The notes below the pieces were generated by a model that was given only the letters and a program-made list of their open reading frames with translations, did no database searches and was not told where the DNA came from. The translations under genes and the position numbers were made by a program. From an uncultured Sutterella sp. (GTDB lineage: Bacteria > Pseudomonadota > Gammaproteobacteria > Burkholderiales > Burkholderiaceae_F), in the NCBI GenBank assembly GCA_944392755.1, contig CALXXT010000070.1, positions 1 through 64,000 of the forward strand: a DNA stretch of 64,000 nt, given 5' to 3'. How positions within the stretch are numbered: position 1 is the first letter of the stretch; each line of letters opens with the position of its first letter. This document shows, piece after piece, positions 45,957 through 54,647 of the stretch.

Positions 45957-45991
45957 AATGCGGCGCCTCGTCCGAAGACGGGCGCCGCATT
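45957..45991 (-). terminator. Strong hairpin after psd
   Basis: AATGCGGCGCC (45957-45967) and GGCGCCGCATT (45981-45991) pair exactly; the inner part adds CGTC-TTCG-GACG on the minus strand. It lies 23 bases beyond the psd stop. No T run follows, so it may protect the RNA end rather than terminate by itself. Confidence 0.5.
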
Positions 45992-46014
45992 CCTAAGAAA
46001 AACCGCCGCTCGGC

Positions 46015-46659
46015 TTAGAGAACGGCCAGCGTCGTCCGCACGCCGGTCACCTTCTCGCCGATAACGACGCGGGGCTCGGCGTCGAGAGGAAGATAGAGAT
46101 CGACGCGGGAGCCGAAGCGGATGAAGCCGTAGCGCTCGCCGCGCTCGAGCTTGTCGCCCACGCCTGCATAGCAGACAATGCGGCGCGCGACGAGACCCGC
46201 GATCTGAATGAACGTGACGACGCGTCCTTCGGGGGTGCGCACCGTCACGGCATTGCGCTCGTTGTCGGTTGAAGCCTTGTCGAGATCGGCGCTGAAGAAT
46301 TTCCCGGGAACGTACGTCACGCGCTCGACCGTGCCTTCAACGGGCGACTTTTGACTGTGCACGTTGAAGACGTTCATGAAGACCGAAATCATGAGCGCGT
46401 CCTCGCCCGTTTCCGGATTCACGGCCTTCTGCACCTTGCAGACGCGGCCGTCGACCGGACTGACCACCGCGCGGGGATCAGAAGGCGCCTCACGCACGGG
46501 ATCTCGGAAGAACTGGCCGGCAAAAACAAGGAAGATGAGCGCGAGAAGCGCAAGAAAATCCCAGTCGAGCGCCCAAAGCACAAGCGCAAGCACCGCGGCG
46601 CCCGCCAGAATGGGCCAGCCCTCGCGGGCGATGATGGGATAAGAGGCGTTTCGGGACAT
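46015..46659 (-). CDS. psd: Phosphatidylserine decarboxylase (short, PSD-A type)
   Basis: A 214-residue proenzyme that makes phosphatidylethanolamine. Two N-terminal membrane helices ([33 protein letters not shown]) precede [16 protein letters not shown] and [16 protein letters not shown]. Self-cleavage should occur at Gly-Ser in [13 protein letters not shown], creating the pyruvoyl group on the small subunit; the FGS form replaces E. coli LGST. The ATG at 46659 is chosen because it begins the conserved N-terminus; AAGGAA lies 12 bases upstream. Confidence 0.94.
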   Translation of the reverse strand: MSRNASYPIIAREGWPILAGAAVLALVLWALDWDFLALLALIFLVFAGQFFRDPVREAPSDPRAVVSPVDGRVCKVQKAVNPETGEDALMISVFMNVFNVHSQKSPVEGTVERVTYVPGKFFSADLDKASTDNERNAVTVRTPEGRVVTFIQIAGLVARRIVCYAGVGDKLERGERYGFIRFGSRVDLYLPLDAEPRVVIGEKVTGVRTTLAVL

Positions 46660-46729
46660 TAAAAACGGTTCCTTCAAAAAGCTGCGCGTATCGTATCGAC
46701 CTTGCGCAGAGCGCGCAAGCCGAAAGGAA

Positions 46730-47446
46730 TTATTCGTTCTTCGGAGCCTTCGACTCTTCATTCGAGCCGCTCAGCCAGTCGAGAAAGCCCGTCTTGCTGC
46801 GCGAGCAGACGTAGACCTTGCCTTCGCCCTTGAACTTGAGCACGATGCCTTCGCCGGAAAGCTGGCTCTGAACGAGCTTGCCGATCAAGCCCGAGCGCGA
46901 AGTGTTGAGCGTAAGCTCGTAGTCCAGCGCCTGATCCCAGGCGACGAGGTGCCCGTTGTCGACGAGGATCGGCCGATCACGGGAAACGTCGAGCTCGCGG
47001 ATCGAGCCGAAGCCCGAAACCACCACCTCGCCTTCGCCGGCGGTGCTCATGATGAAAAGCCCGCCGCTCTCGGCCAGCAGCGCTCGGCCGATCGACTGCA
47101 TCTTCGTCGTGATCTCGACGCCCTCGGTCGCCGCAAGAAAGGCGCCGTCGGAGAGGCGGTACTGACGCTCGCCGACCTTGAGAACGCGCAGATCGCCGGG
47201 AAGGTTCGGCGCGAGAAGCGCTTCTCCCGGCTCCTTTTCGGCTTCGATCCACTGCTGGAAGAACGTTTCGTCGTTCAGAACCTTTCGGGCGAGCGAACGG
47301 AAAAATCCACCCTTCATTTTCCCTTTGAGGGAGAGCGAGCGGTCCATGGCGACCATGGAACCCGACTCTGCGGCGATTTTTTCGCCGGGTTCAAGCGAGA
47401 CGCGCAAAAGCGGATCAATGCCGCCGTCGAATTCGAAACGAGCCAC
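46730..47446 (-). CDS. AIM24/TIGR00266 family protein
   Basis: A 238-residue beta-rich protein of the AIM24 family, unknown in function in bacteria. Seen: [76 protein letters not shown] and [18 protein letters not shown], all typical. I prefer a GTG start at 47446, preceded by GGAGGA seven bases upstream, giving a usual N-terminus ([11 protein letters not shown]). An in-frame ATG at 47515 would add 23 residues lacking family resemblance. Between psd and the SIMPL gene on the same strand. Confidence 0.82.
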   Translation of the reverse strand: MARFEFDGGIDPLLRVSLEPGEKIAAESGSMVAMDRSLSLKGKMKGGFFRSLARKVLNDETFFQQWIEAEKEPGEALLAPNLPGDLRVLKVGERQYRLSDGAFLAATEGVEITTKMQSIGRALLAESGGLFIMSTAGEGEVVVSGFGSIRELDVSRDRPILVDNGHLVAWDQALDYELTLNTSRSGLIGKLVQSQLSGEGIVLKFKGEGKVYVCSRSKTGFLDWLSGSNEESKAPKNE

Positions 47447-47531
47447 GTAGTCGTCCTCCAATGCAAGGGACGGAACCGCCGCCCTCTCTGTGGGCAGCGG
47501 TCCGCAACGGTTCATTTTAAATGGACGCTTC

Positions 47532-48263
47532 TTAGGGCGTGATGCGCACCTGCATCGTGACGCGCAGCGTCACGTCCGCCTCGCCGGCCTCGACCTGCGG
47601 AGCGGCATCGGCCGCCGCCATGCGCGCGTTCATGAGCGCGGGCGCGGCGTAGTAGCGCACGCCGGGCGCTCCCGGCGTGGCGGACTGAATCGATTCGACG
47701 CGGACGTTCTTCTCGCCGAGGCCGAAGATTTCCGCCGTCTTCACGGCCTGTGCGGCCGCGTCGGCCATCGCCTTTTCGAAGAGCGCATCCTGCGCCGATT
47801 CTCTCGCCTGCTTCGAGACGCCGAAGGTGATCCCGTCGTACGTCATGGTGCGCGACAGCGCGGCGAGCACCTCGGGCACGCGCTTGGCGTCCTTCACGGT
47901 GACGCGCATGCGCTCGACCGAGCGCCAGGCCCCGATCTCGGGCGTTTCGCCCTCCTTGGCGCGCGAATAAACGGGATTGGTGGAGAGCGCCAGCGTTTCG
48001 ACCTTCACCGCATCGCCGAAGGCCTTCATGGCTTCAGCGGCGGCGTTCCCGGCCTTGACGACTTCGTCCGACGCGCGCTTGGCGTCTCGATCCTGCACCT
48101 CCTTCGAAACGGTGATCTGCGCCTCATCGTTCGGAAGCGTCACGCTCGCCTCTCCGGTCACCGTCATGACTGCGCCCTTTTCCGCGGGAAGCGGCATCGC
48201 GGCCGCCCCCGCGGCCATCACGACGCCGACAATGAGAGCCGCCGACTCTTTCCACTTCAACAT
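47532..48263 (-). CDS. Exported SIMPL-domain (DUF541) protein
   Basis: A 243-residue periplasmic protein. The signal peptide (MLKWKESAALIVGVVMAAGA) is followed by a SIMPL domain: MTVTGEASVTLPNDEAQITV, ALSTNPVYSR, and the later block DALFEKAMADAAAQAVKTAE. Homologues such as E. coli YggE are linked to oxidative-stress tolerance. The start ATG at 48263 has GGAAG upstream and opens the signal peptide; the frame further upstream is fortuitous. No partner gene is evident beyond the adjacent AIM24 gene. Confidence 0.88.
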   Translation of the reverse strand: MLKWKESAALIVGVVMAAGAAAMPLPAEKGAVMTVTGEASVTLPNDEAQITVSKEVQDRDAKRASDEVVKAGNAAAEAMKAFGDAVKVETLALSTNPVYSRAKEGETPEIGAWRSVERMRVTVKDAKRVPEVLAALSRTMTYDGITFGVSKQARESAQDALFEKAMADAAAQAVKTAEIFGLGEKNVRVESIQSATPGAPGVRYYAAPALMNARMAAADAAPQVEAGEADVTLRVTMQVRITP

Positions 48264-48660
48264 TCTTCCTTCTCCTTCGATTGCTTTTTTCCCGAGGGCC
48301 GGGAGCGGCCCCTGCAGGGCACGGCTCCATTCCCTCGAAACCATCTTATCGGCCGCGTGCGAAAAAAATCCTCACCGAATTGAAAACAATCTTGACCGAG
48401 CCGAAATCGAGCCTCTTGGAACGAAACTCAAGGTCTTTGCTCGAAACTTTTAAGCAAAATGTCCTATGGATACGCACCGAGCGCAAAGGGTGGCGAGTTC
48501 GAAGGCGAAACTTCTCCGTTTGCAGAGGCCCGCGGGGGGCCCGCCGCTACAATCGTTCACAATCGTCGACCATTTCGCCTCCTCATGACGTCTAGGCTCG
48601 CAACCGCCGGGCGAAACCACGCACACGACGACTCCAACAAAAACAAAACAGGACGCCCTT
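48264..48660. other. Divergent intergenic region before the NSS transporter cluster
   Basis: 397 bases between the SIMPL gene (minus) and the first NSS gene (plus). It is AT-rich at 48355-48460. Two adjacent 21-base imperfect copies lie at 48367-48387 and 48388-48408 (shared core A-A-T-C-x-T-x-A-C-C-G-A), a possible regulator site. TACAAT at 48548-48553 could be a -10 box for the NSS gene, with no good -35. No frame here resembles a protein. Confidence 0.4.
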
Positions 48661-49995
48661 ATGTCTACATCTTCTCAGTGGAGCTCGCGCCTCGGATTCA
48701 TTCTGGCTTCCGCCGGATCGGCCATCGGCCTCGGCGCGATTTGGAAGTTTCCGTTCTGGGCCGGCGCCAACGGCGGCGCCGCCTTCATCATCCCGTACAT
48801 CGTCTTCACGTTCACGATCGGCGTCGTGCTGGTCATGGCGGAAATCGCCATCGGACGCCGCGGCCGCGGCTCGGTGATGAACGCCATGCGCCAGGTGGGC
48901 GGCAAGACCTTCGCCGCCCTCGGCGCCTTTGCCGTGCTCACGAGCTTCATCATCCTTTCCTACTATTCGGTCGTCGGCGGCTGGTGCGTCTCCTATCTGG
49001 TCGAGGCGCTTTCGGGCAACGTCGCCGTGGAAAGCGCCGATGCGCTCAAGGCCCGTTTCGGCGACCTGGTTTCAAACGGCTACACGAACATCGCCTGGCA
49101 CCTCGTTTTCCTCACGCTCACCTGCGGCACGGTCGTGCTCGGCGTCGAGAAGGGGATCGAACGTCTTTCGAAGTATCTGATGCCGACGCTCTTCATCCTG
49201 ATGATCGCGATCATCATCCGCGGGCTGACGCTCGACGGCTCTTGGGCGGGCGTCCTCTACCTCTTCAACTTCTCCTGGGATTCCGTGACGCCCTCGGCGA
49301 TCCTGAACGCGATGGGCTTCACCTTCTTCTCGCTCTCGCTCGGCGCAGGGATTCTCGTCACGTACGGGGCCTATCTGCCGAAGGAAAACAACATTCCGAC
49401 CTCCTCGATCTGGGTTGCGGTCCTCGCCATCCAGGCGGCGCTCCTTGCGGGCCTCATGATCATGCCGGCCGTCTTTGCCTTCGGCCTTGAGCCGAACGCC
49501 GGTCCGGGACTCGTCTTCATCACGGTTCCGATGATCTTCTCGCACGTGCCTTTCGGCGCCGTCTTCGCCGTGCTCTTCTACATCTGCCTGCTCGTCGCGG
49601 CACTTACGAGCTCGGTTTCGCTCCTTGAAGTGGTGGTCGCCTTCATGCACAACGAATGGCGCATGAGCCGTCGGGCCGCGACCTTCACGTGCTGGGTGAC
49701 GCTCTTCTTCCTCGGGGCCGTTTCCGCGCTTTCTTTCGGCGTCTGGAGCGACTTTACGATCGGCGGCCGCGTCTTCTTCGACTTCCTCGACTACGTCTGC
49801 TCGAACTTCATGATGCCGATCGGCGGCCTTGCCGTGGCGGTCCTCATGGGCTGGAAGGCCTGGCCGGTCATGGCCGAAGAACTGTCCACCGCATGCGCCT
49901 ACAGCCCCGCCGTCATGAAGACGATCCGAATCGCGATCGCCTACCTCGCCCCGATCCTCGTTCTCGTGGCGATTTATCAGGGCGTGTTCGGCTGA
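48661..49995 (+). CDS. Sodium-dependent NSS/SNF family transporter, copy 1
   Basis: A 444-residue neurotransmitter:sodium symporter family protein, about eleven to twelve helices. Helix 1 reads GSAIGLGAIWKFPFWAGANG. Compared with LeuT, the Na1 ligand Asn27 is Ala and the outer-gate Arg30 is Lys; the helix 10 Asp is kept in FLDYVCSNFMMP. Bacterial members import amino acids such as Leu, Trp or Tyr with Na+. AGGA lies nine bases before the ATG. A terminator follows. First of four paralogues in this block, and the most divergent in helix 1 (FWAGAN versus YMAGTN). Confidence 0.9.
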   Translation: MSTSSQWSSRLGFILASAGSAIGLGAIWKFPFWAGANGGAAFIIPYIVFTFTIGVVLVMAEIAIGRRGRGSVMNAMRQVGGKTFAALGAFAVLTSFIILSYYSVVGGWCVSYLVEALSGNVAVESADALKARFGDLVSNGYTNIAWHLVFLTLTCGTVVLGVEKGIERLSKYLMPTLFILMIAIIIRGLTLDGSWAGVLYLFNFSWDSVTPSAILNAMGFTFFSLSLGAGILVTYGAYLPKENNIPTSSIWVAVLAIQAALLAGLMIMPAVFAFGLEPNAGPGLVFITVPMIFSHVPFGAVFAVLFYICLLVAALTSSVSLLEVVVAFMHNEWRMSRRAATFTCWVTLFFLGAVSALSFGVWSDFTIGGRVFFDFLDYVCSNFMMPIGGLAVAVLMGWKAWPVMAEELSTACAYSPAVMKTIRIAIAYLAPILVLVAIYQGVFG

Positions 49996-50025
49996 TCGAA
50001 ATCCGTCAGTCACCCTTGAGTCCAT

Positions 50026-50065
50026 GGCCGGCGCTGACTGCAGAGAAGTCCCGCCGGCCTTTTTC
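50026..50065 (+). terminator. Terminator after NSS copy 1
   Basis: GGCCGGCG (50026-50033) pairs with CGCCGGCC (50052-50059), followed by TTTTTC. Starts 30 bases after the stop. Confidence 0.8.
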
Positions 50066-50129
50066 TTCCGAGGCATCCGGCACGTTTTCCGAATAGCATT
50101 GGTAAAAACACCTTCAAGGACCCTTTCTC

Positions 50130-51464
50130 ATGTCGCAAGAACGCATCACCTGGACCAGCCGAATCGGCTTCGTGCTCGCCAGCGCAGGCGCAGCCGTTGG
50201 GCTCGGTGCAATTTGGAAGTTCCCTTACATGGCCGGGACGAACGGCGGTTCGGTCTTTCTCTTCCCCTACGTGCTTCTCACCTTCACAGTGGGGCTCGTT
50301 CTCCTCATCGCGGAAATCGCCCTCGGCCGCCTCGGCAAGGGCGGGATCGTCACCACGTACCGAAAGCTTGCGGGATCGTCCTTTCTTCCCGCAGGGTACC
50401 TCGGCGTCGTCACGGGCTTTCTCGTCCTCTCCTTCTATTCGGCGATCGGCGGATGGACCATTTCCTACTTCTGCGAGGCGCTCGTCGGCCGCGGACTCAT
50501 CACGGATCAGAGCCTTCTGGGCGCGCACTTCGCCGAATTCACGGCCGATCCCGTGATGGCGCTTGGCTTTCAGTGGCTCTTTCTCATTCTGAACGGCCTC
50601 ATCGTCGCCTTCGACGTGACCAAGGGAATCGAGCGCGTGAGCAAGATCCTCATGCCGCTTCTCTTCTTTCTCATGCTTGTTCTCATCGTGCGCGGCCTCA
50701 TGCTTCCCGGAGCGGGCGCGGGCGTGGAGTTTCTCTTCAAGTTCGCCCCTGAAGCCTTCACCTTCGACGCGCTCCTGCAGGCGATGGGCTTCACCTTCTT
50801 TTCGCTTTGCGTCGGGTGCGGCTGCATGATGACGTACGGCTCCTACCTCAGCGAAGAGACGAACCTCATCCGCTCCTGCCTTTGGATCGCTTTCCTCGGC
50901 GTGCTCGCGTCGATCATGGGCGGGCTCATGATCATGCCAAGCGTCTTCGCCTTCGGCTTGGATCCGACGGCAGGCCCGGGCCTCACCTTCATCACGATGC
51001 CGGCCGTCTTCGCTCAGCTCCCCTTCGGTCAGGTCTTTGCCGTGATCTTCTACCTCTGCCTCATCGTCGCGGCGATCACCTCCTCCGTCTCGATGATCGA
51101 GATTCTCGTCGCGTTCCTCGTCGACGAAAAAGGCTGCGGCCGTCCGAAGGCGGCGGTCGTCTCCACGATTGCGCTCGCCCTGGTGGGCGCGCTCCCCTGC
51201 CTCTCCTTCGGGATCCTCGCGGACGTGAAGCTCGGCGGAAAGACCTTCTTCGACATCTTCGACTTCTTCACGAGCAACATATCTCTGCCCGTAGGAGGAC
51301 TCGTCATTCTTTTCCTCGCGGGCTTCAAGTGCTGGCCGCTCGTCGAACGCTCGCTCTCGCCGACTGGAACGCTCTCGTCGGCCGCAGCGTCGACCCTTAA
51401 ATTCTTCATGCGCGTCGCGGCGCCCATTTTGGTCGCAGCCGTACTGCTGAGCGGACTCCTGTAA
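50130..51464 (+). CDS. Sodium-dependent NSS/SNF family transporter, copy 2
   Basis: A 444-residue paralogue. Helix 1 reads GAAVGLGAIWKFPYMAGTNG; helices 6-8 contain MGFTFFSLCVGCGCMMTYGS with an unusual run of cysteines, and helix 10 keeps Asp in FDFFTSNISLPVGG. Same Ala/Lys replacements as the other three copies. AAGGA precedes the ATG. A terminator separates it from the YidC/sulfatase fusion gene, so it probably forms its own transcript. Substrate unknown; amino acid import is the family expectation. Confidence 0.9.
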   Translation: MSQERITWTSRIGFVLASAGAAVGLGAIWKFPYMAGTNGGSVFLFPYVLLTFTVGLVLLIAEIALGRLGKGGIVTTYRKLAGSSFLPAGYLGVVTGFLVLSFYSAIGGWTISYFCEALVGRGLITDQSLLGAHFAEFTADPVMALGFQWLFLILNGLIVAFDVTKGIERVSKILMPLLFFLMLVLIVRGLMLPGAGAGVEFLFKFAPEAFTFDALLQAMGFTFFSLCVGCGCMMTYGSYLSEETNLIRSCLWIAFLGVLASIMGGLMIMPSVFAFGLDPTAGPGLTFITMPAVFAQLPFGQVFAVIFYLCLIVAAITSSVSMIEILVAFLVDEKGCGRPKAAVVSTIALALVGALPCLSFGILADVKLGGKTFFDIFDFFTSNISLPVGGLVILFLAGFKCWPLVERSLSPTGTLSSAAASTLKFFMRVAAPILVAAVLLSGLL

Positions 51465-51501
51465 AAAGGACGTCTCTGGTAACATTTGACGCCGCATTGA
51501 C

Positions 51502-51533
51502 GGCCGCGCGTTATCGTGCGGCCGCCTTTTTAT
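51502..51533 (+). terminator. Terminator after NSS copy 2
   Basis: GGCCGCGCG (51502-51510) pairs with CGTGCGGCC (51515-51523, one G-T pair) over a TTAT loop, followed by GCCTTTTTAT. It lies between copy 2 and the fusion gene. Confidence 0.75.
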
Positions 51534-51557
51534 CGACCGCACCCTTTCAGCAGAAGC

Positions 51558-54530
51558 ATGCTTTCCACGCTCTACACGCTTTTCATAGCGCCGCTTGAGC
51601 TTTTCATGAGCTCAATCCTCAGCGCCTCGCATTCCTGGCTTGATTCTTGGGGTTGGGCCATTGTGGCGATGAGCCTCGTCGTCAACACGGTGATCCTTCC
51701 CATCTACAACAAAGCGGAAAGCTGGCAGGAAGAGGAACGGGCGGTGCGGCGCGGATTCGAAGCGCGGGAAGCGATGATCAAGCGCACCTTCAAGGGCCAA
51801 GAGCGCTTCGCAATGCTCTCGACCATGCGTCGGCAAGCAGGCTTCACGCCGCTTCTGGCCATGCGCTCGAGCGTCGGCTTTCTCCTGCAGATTCCCTTCT
51901 TCATCGCCGCCTATCATCTTCTCTCGCATTGGGAGCCCCTAAAGGGAGTGGCCTTCGGTCCGATCCCGGATCTGGGCGCTGCGGACGGACTTCTCTTCGG
52001 ACTCAACCTGCTGCCGATTCTCATGACGGTCGTGAATCTTCTCTCGGCCTTCATCTACACGGCGAGCCTCACGCGTCAGGACAAGATCCAGCTCTACCTC
52101 CTCTCGGCGCTCTTCCTCGTGCTGCTCTACGCGTCGCCCGCGGCGCTCACGCTCTACTGGACGCTCAACAACGTCTACTCGCTCGGAAAGAACATCGTCG
52201 AAAAGTCGCTTCTGCCCGCCTTCGAAGCCCGTCGAGGAGAGACCTTCGCATCGGCCGCCTACAAGCGCTTCCTCGGGCAAGTCCCAAGCCGCCGAAGCGT
52301 CTGGATCCTGATCGCGGCCGCCGTCGTGCTTTTTCTCGCCGCGGTCGCCATCGGCGCCTGGTGCTGGAAGGGCTGGCGTGGCGCCAGACTGGCGCCTCCG
52401 GCTCCACTGCTGCAAGCCTTCCTTCTGCTGCTCTGCTCGGCCTCGGCGCTCCTCTGGTGGGGAATTCGCGGTTACGCCTTCTCTTCACGCCGCCTCGACC
52501 TTCCCGCGCTCGACCTGCTGGGTAGCGCCGTCTCGATCTTCGTGGTGCTTTTCGGACTCTTCACCACCTTTGCCGTCGATCTGAGCGGTTGGCGTGCGGT
52601 GCTCAACACGCCGCCCGCCGTCGTGAAGATCTACGGCTGGAGCCTCGTCTGGTCGACGGCGCCAAGCGCGCTCGTTCTCCTTCACCTCGCGCTCGAGAAG
52701 CGCCTCCCCGAGAGGGCCGAAAGCTTCGGCCGGCTCTTCCTCCCCGGCGTCTTCTGCGCCTCGGCGCTCCTCTTCCTCGCGCTCCCGACGCTTGTCCTCG
52801 TCTCCGACCCGGGCGCCGTCTCCGCCCCGCTCTCGGAAGTCTTCGCGTTCGAAGCGCTCGGCGCGGCCGCGGCGCTCCTCGTCGGAGCGCTTCTGCGGTC
52901 GCTCTTCCGACCGCGCCTGCGCGGCGTCGTTGCCGTCGGCCTTCTCACGGCCGTCGTCGCGGCGGTTCTCTACGCCTTCATCTTCGTCGGCGACTACGGC
53001 TTCATCATGGACGGCGTTCTGGACAACCCGCCCGTGGACAAGGTCGTGCCGAAGGACGCGCTCCTCGACGCGGCGATTCTGGCTGCCCTTCTTGCCGTCG
53101 TTCTCTTCATCCTGCTTCGCCGCCGAGCGGACATTGCCGGGTTCGCGCGCGGCTTCGCCGGGCTCTCCGGCATCTTCTTTGCCGGCGCCTTCGGTGCGGC
53201 GGGACTCGCGCCGAGCTTGGTCTCCGAACCCGCCCAGAACATGCAGGAAGTGCGGTTCGATCCGCCCGAATCCGAGAAGGCGCTCATGAGCTTCTCGAAG
53301 GAGAAAAACGTCGTTCACATCGTCTTCGACATGTTCACGGGCGACAACTTCCCGGTGATTCTCGAAATGTTCCCGGAATTGAAGCGCTCCTTTGAGGGCT
53401 TCGTCTGGTACAAAGACGTCGTCGCGGCCGGCAGCGGCACGTCCTACGGACTCGCCGCAGCGACGGGCGGCCCCGGATACATTCCGCGCAACGTGAATGC
53501 GCGCGCTTCGGAAGGCAAGCGCTTCGACGCGATCTACGGCGAGAGCTACGCCGTCGTCCCCAACGCGCTCCCCGACGACTGGAACGTGACGATTTCGGGC
53601 ACGATCTGGCCGATGGAACTCGCCCTCTTCCGCCGCCCGCCCGCCGCGATCGAACCCTACGGCCCGCTCGCCCAGGACTGGTTCAACTACTACTACCGCG
53701 AAGGTCTTTCCGAAGCGGTCGGCGCAGAATCCGAGAACGCCTTCATGCTTCTTTTCTCGATCTCGGCCTTCAAGGCGGCGCCCTATGCCCTCCGCGGCAA
53801 GATCTACCGAAGCGGCGCGTGGCTGCTTCCGGAAAGAACGTCGACGGACGGCTTCCGCGCCGAAGCGCCCCTGCGCGCGCTCGCCGAGCGAAGCCGCATC
53901 GACGAGACCCTCGGCAACGCGTATCGATACTTCTACTTCGACAGCTCTCACACCGGCATGTACTACGACGTCGAGGGGCGTCCCTCAGGCAAGAAGCCCG
54001 TGCCGTCGAGCGCTTGGCTCAAGGCGAATCCCAGCCTTGACTACGCGCACCTCCTTGCCGAGGCTGCTTCCGTGCGGCGTCTTGCCGAGTGGCTCGACTG
54101 GCTGCGCAAGGAAGGCATCTACGACCGCACGCGCATCGTCGTCACGTCCGACCACGGCGCCTTCGACTCTCCGACGCTGGTCGAAGCCATCGGGCTCGTG
54201 CCGCTGCGCGGCCGCGAACCTGAAAAGAAGAACAATACGAATCCCGGATTCCGCTACGGAATCCTCATCACGAAGGACTTCAACGCCAAGGGTGAAATCC
54301 GCACCGAAGCCGACGCGCTCGCCGCCACCTACGATGCTCCCGCCTTTGTGCTCGAAGGCATCGCGCCCGTTCCGGACAGCCTCAAGGCCGACATCCGCAA
54401 TCCGAACCGCGTGCGGCACTACGAGAGCTCCACCGACCGGGATCTCGGCAAGTCGGAATTGAAGATCTTCCGCTACGACGTTCGCGGAAGCATGTTCAAG
54501 GCGGAAAATTGGACGATCCTCGACCAATAA
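51558..54530 (+). CDS. YidC/Oxa1-like domain fused to polytopic region and sulfatase-fold domain
   Basis: A 990-residue three-part membrane protein. Residues 1-about 225 resemble the YidC/Oxa1 core: LYTLFIAPLELFMSS, WGWAIVAMSLVVNTVILPIY, FTPLLAMRSSVGFLLQIPFF and SPAALTLYWTLNNVYSLGKN. The YidC groove arginine is Asn43 here. About nine further helices span 245-580. The C-terminal domain (from about 584) is alkaline-phosphatase superfamily: NVVHIVFDMFTGD (metal Asp591), AGSGTSYG (candidate nucleophile Thr628 or Ser629), TSDHGAFDSP (Asp865, His866) and FRYGILITKDFNAKGE. Such domains transfer phosphoglycerol, phosphoethanolamine or sulfate groups. The ATG at 51558 is preferred to an upstream GTG at 51516. 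Flanked by terminators; function unknown. Confidence 0.8.
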   Translation: MLSTLYTLFIAPLELFMSSILSASHSWLDSWGWAIVAMSLVVNTVILPIYNKAESWQEEERAVRRGFEAREAMIKRTFKGQERFAMLSTMRRQAGFTPLLAMRSSVGFLLQIPFFIAAYHLLSHWEPLKGVAFGPIPDLGAADGLLFGLNLLPILMTVVNLLSAFIYTASLTRQDKIQLYLLSALFLVLLYASPAALTLYWTLNNVYSLGKNIVEKSLLPAFEARRGETFASAAYKRFLGQVPSRRSVWILIAAAVVLFLAAVAIGAWCWKGWRGARLAPPAPLLQAFLLLLCSASALLWWGIRGYAFSSRRLDLPALDLLGSAVSIFVVLFGLFTTFAVDLSGWRAVLNTPPAVVKIYGWSLVWSTAPSALVLLHLALEKRLPERAESFGRLFLPGVFCASALLFLALPTLVLVSDPGAVSAPLSEVFAFEALGAAAALLVGALLRSLFRPRLRGVVAVGLLTAVVAAVLYAFIFVGDYGFIMDGVLDNPPVDKVVPKDALLDAAILAALLAVVLFILLRRRADIAGFARGFAGLSGIFFAGAFGAAGLAPSLVSEPAQNMQEVRFDPPESEKALMSFSKEKNVVHIVFDMFTGDNFPVILEMFPELKRSFEGFVWYKDVVAAGSGTSYGLAAATGGPGYIPRNVNARASEGKRFDAIYGESYAVVPNALPDDWNVTISGTIWPMELALFRRPPAAIEPYGPLAQDWFNYYYREGLSEAVGAESENAFMLLFSISAFKAAPYALRGKIYRSGAWLLPERTSTDGFRAEAPLRALAERSRIDETLGNAYRYFYFDSSHTGMYYDVEGRPSGKKPVPSSAWLKANPSLDYAHLLAEAASVRRLAEWLDWLRKEGIYDRTRIVVTSDHGAFDSPTLVEAIGLVPLRGREPEKKNNTNPGFRYGILITKDFNAKGEIRTEADALAATYDAPAFVLEGIAPVPDSLKADIRNPNRVRHYESSTDRDLGKSELKIFRYDVRGSMFKAENWTILDQ

Positions 54531-54539
54531 GCCTCACCC

Positions 54540-54580
54540 GAAAAGCGCGGAAAACCCGATTTTCCGCGCTTTTCTATAAT
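54540..54580 (+). terminator. Terminator after the fusion gene, abutting a TATAAT box
   Basis: Fifteen-base perfect inverted repeat GAAAAGCGCGGAAAA / TTTTCCGCGCTTTTC (54540-54554, 54560-54574), ten bases after the stop. A perfect TATAAT follows at 54575-54580 and could be the -10 box for NSS copy 3, although no -35 is seen. Confidence 0.8.
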
Positions 54581-54647
54581 GTGCGTTTTTATCTCGCGGC
54601 GCCTCTTCCCGAAATCAGGCGCCAAATTCGCCCTCCAGACGCTTCCC

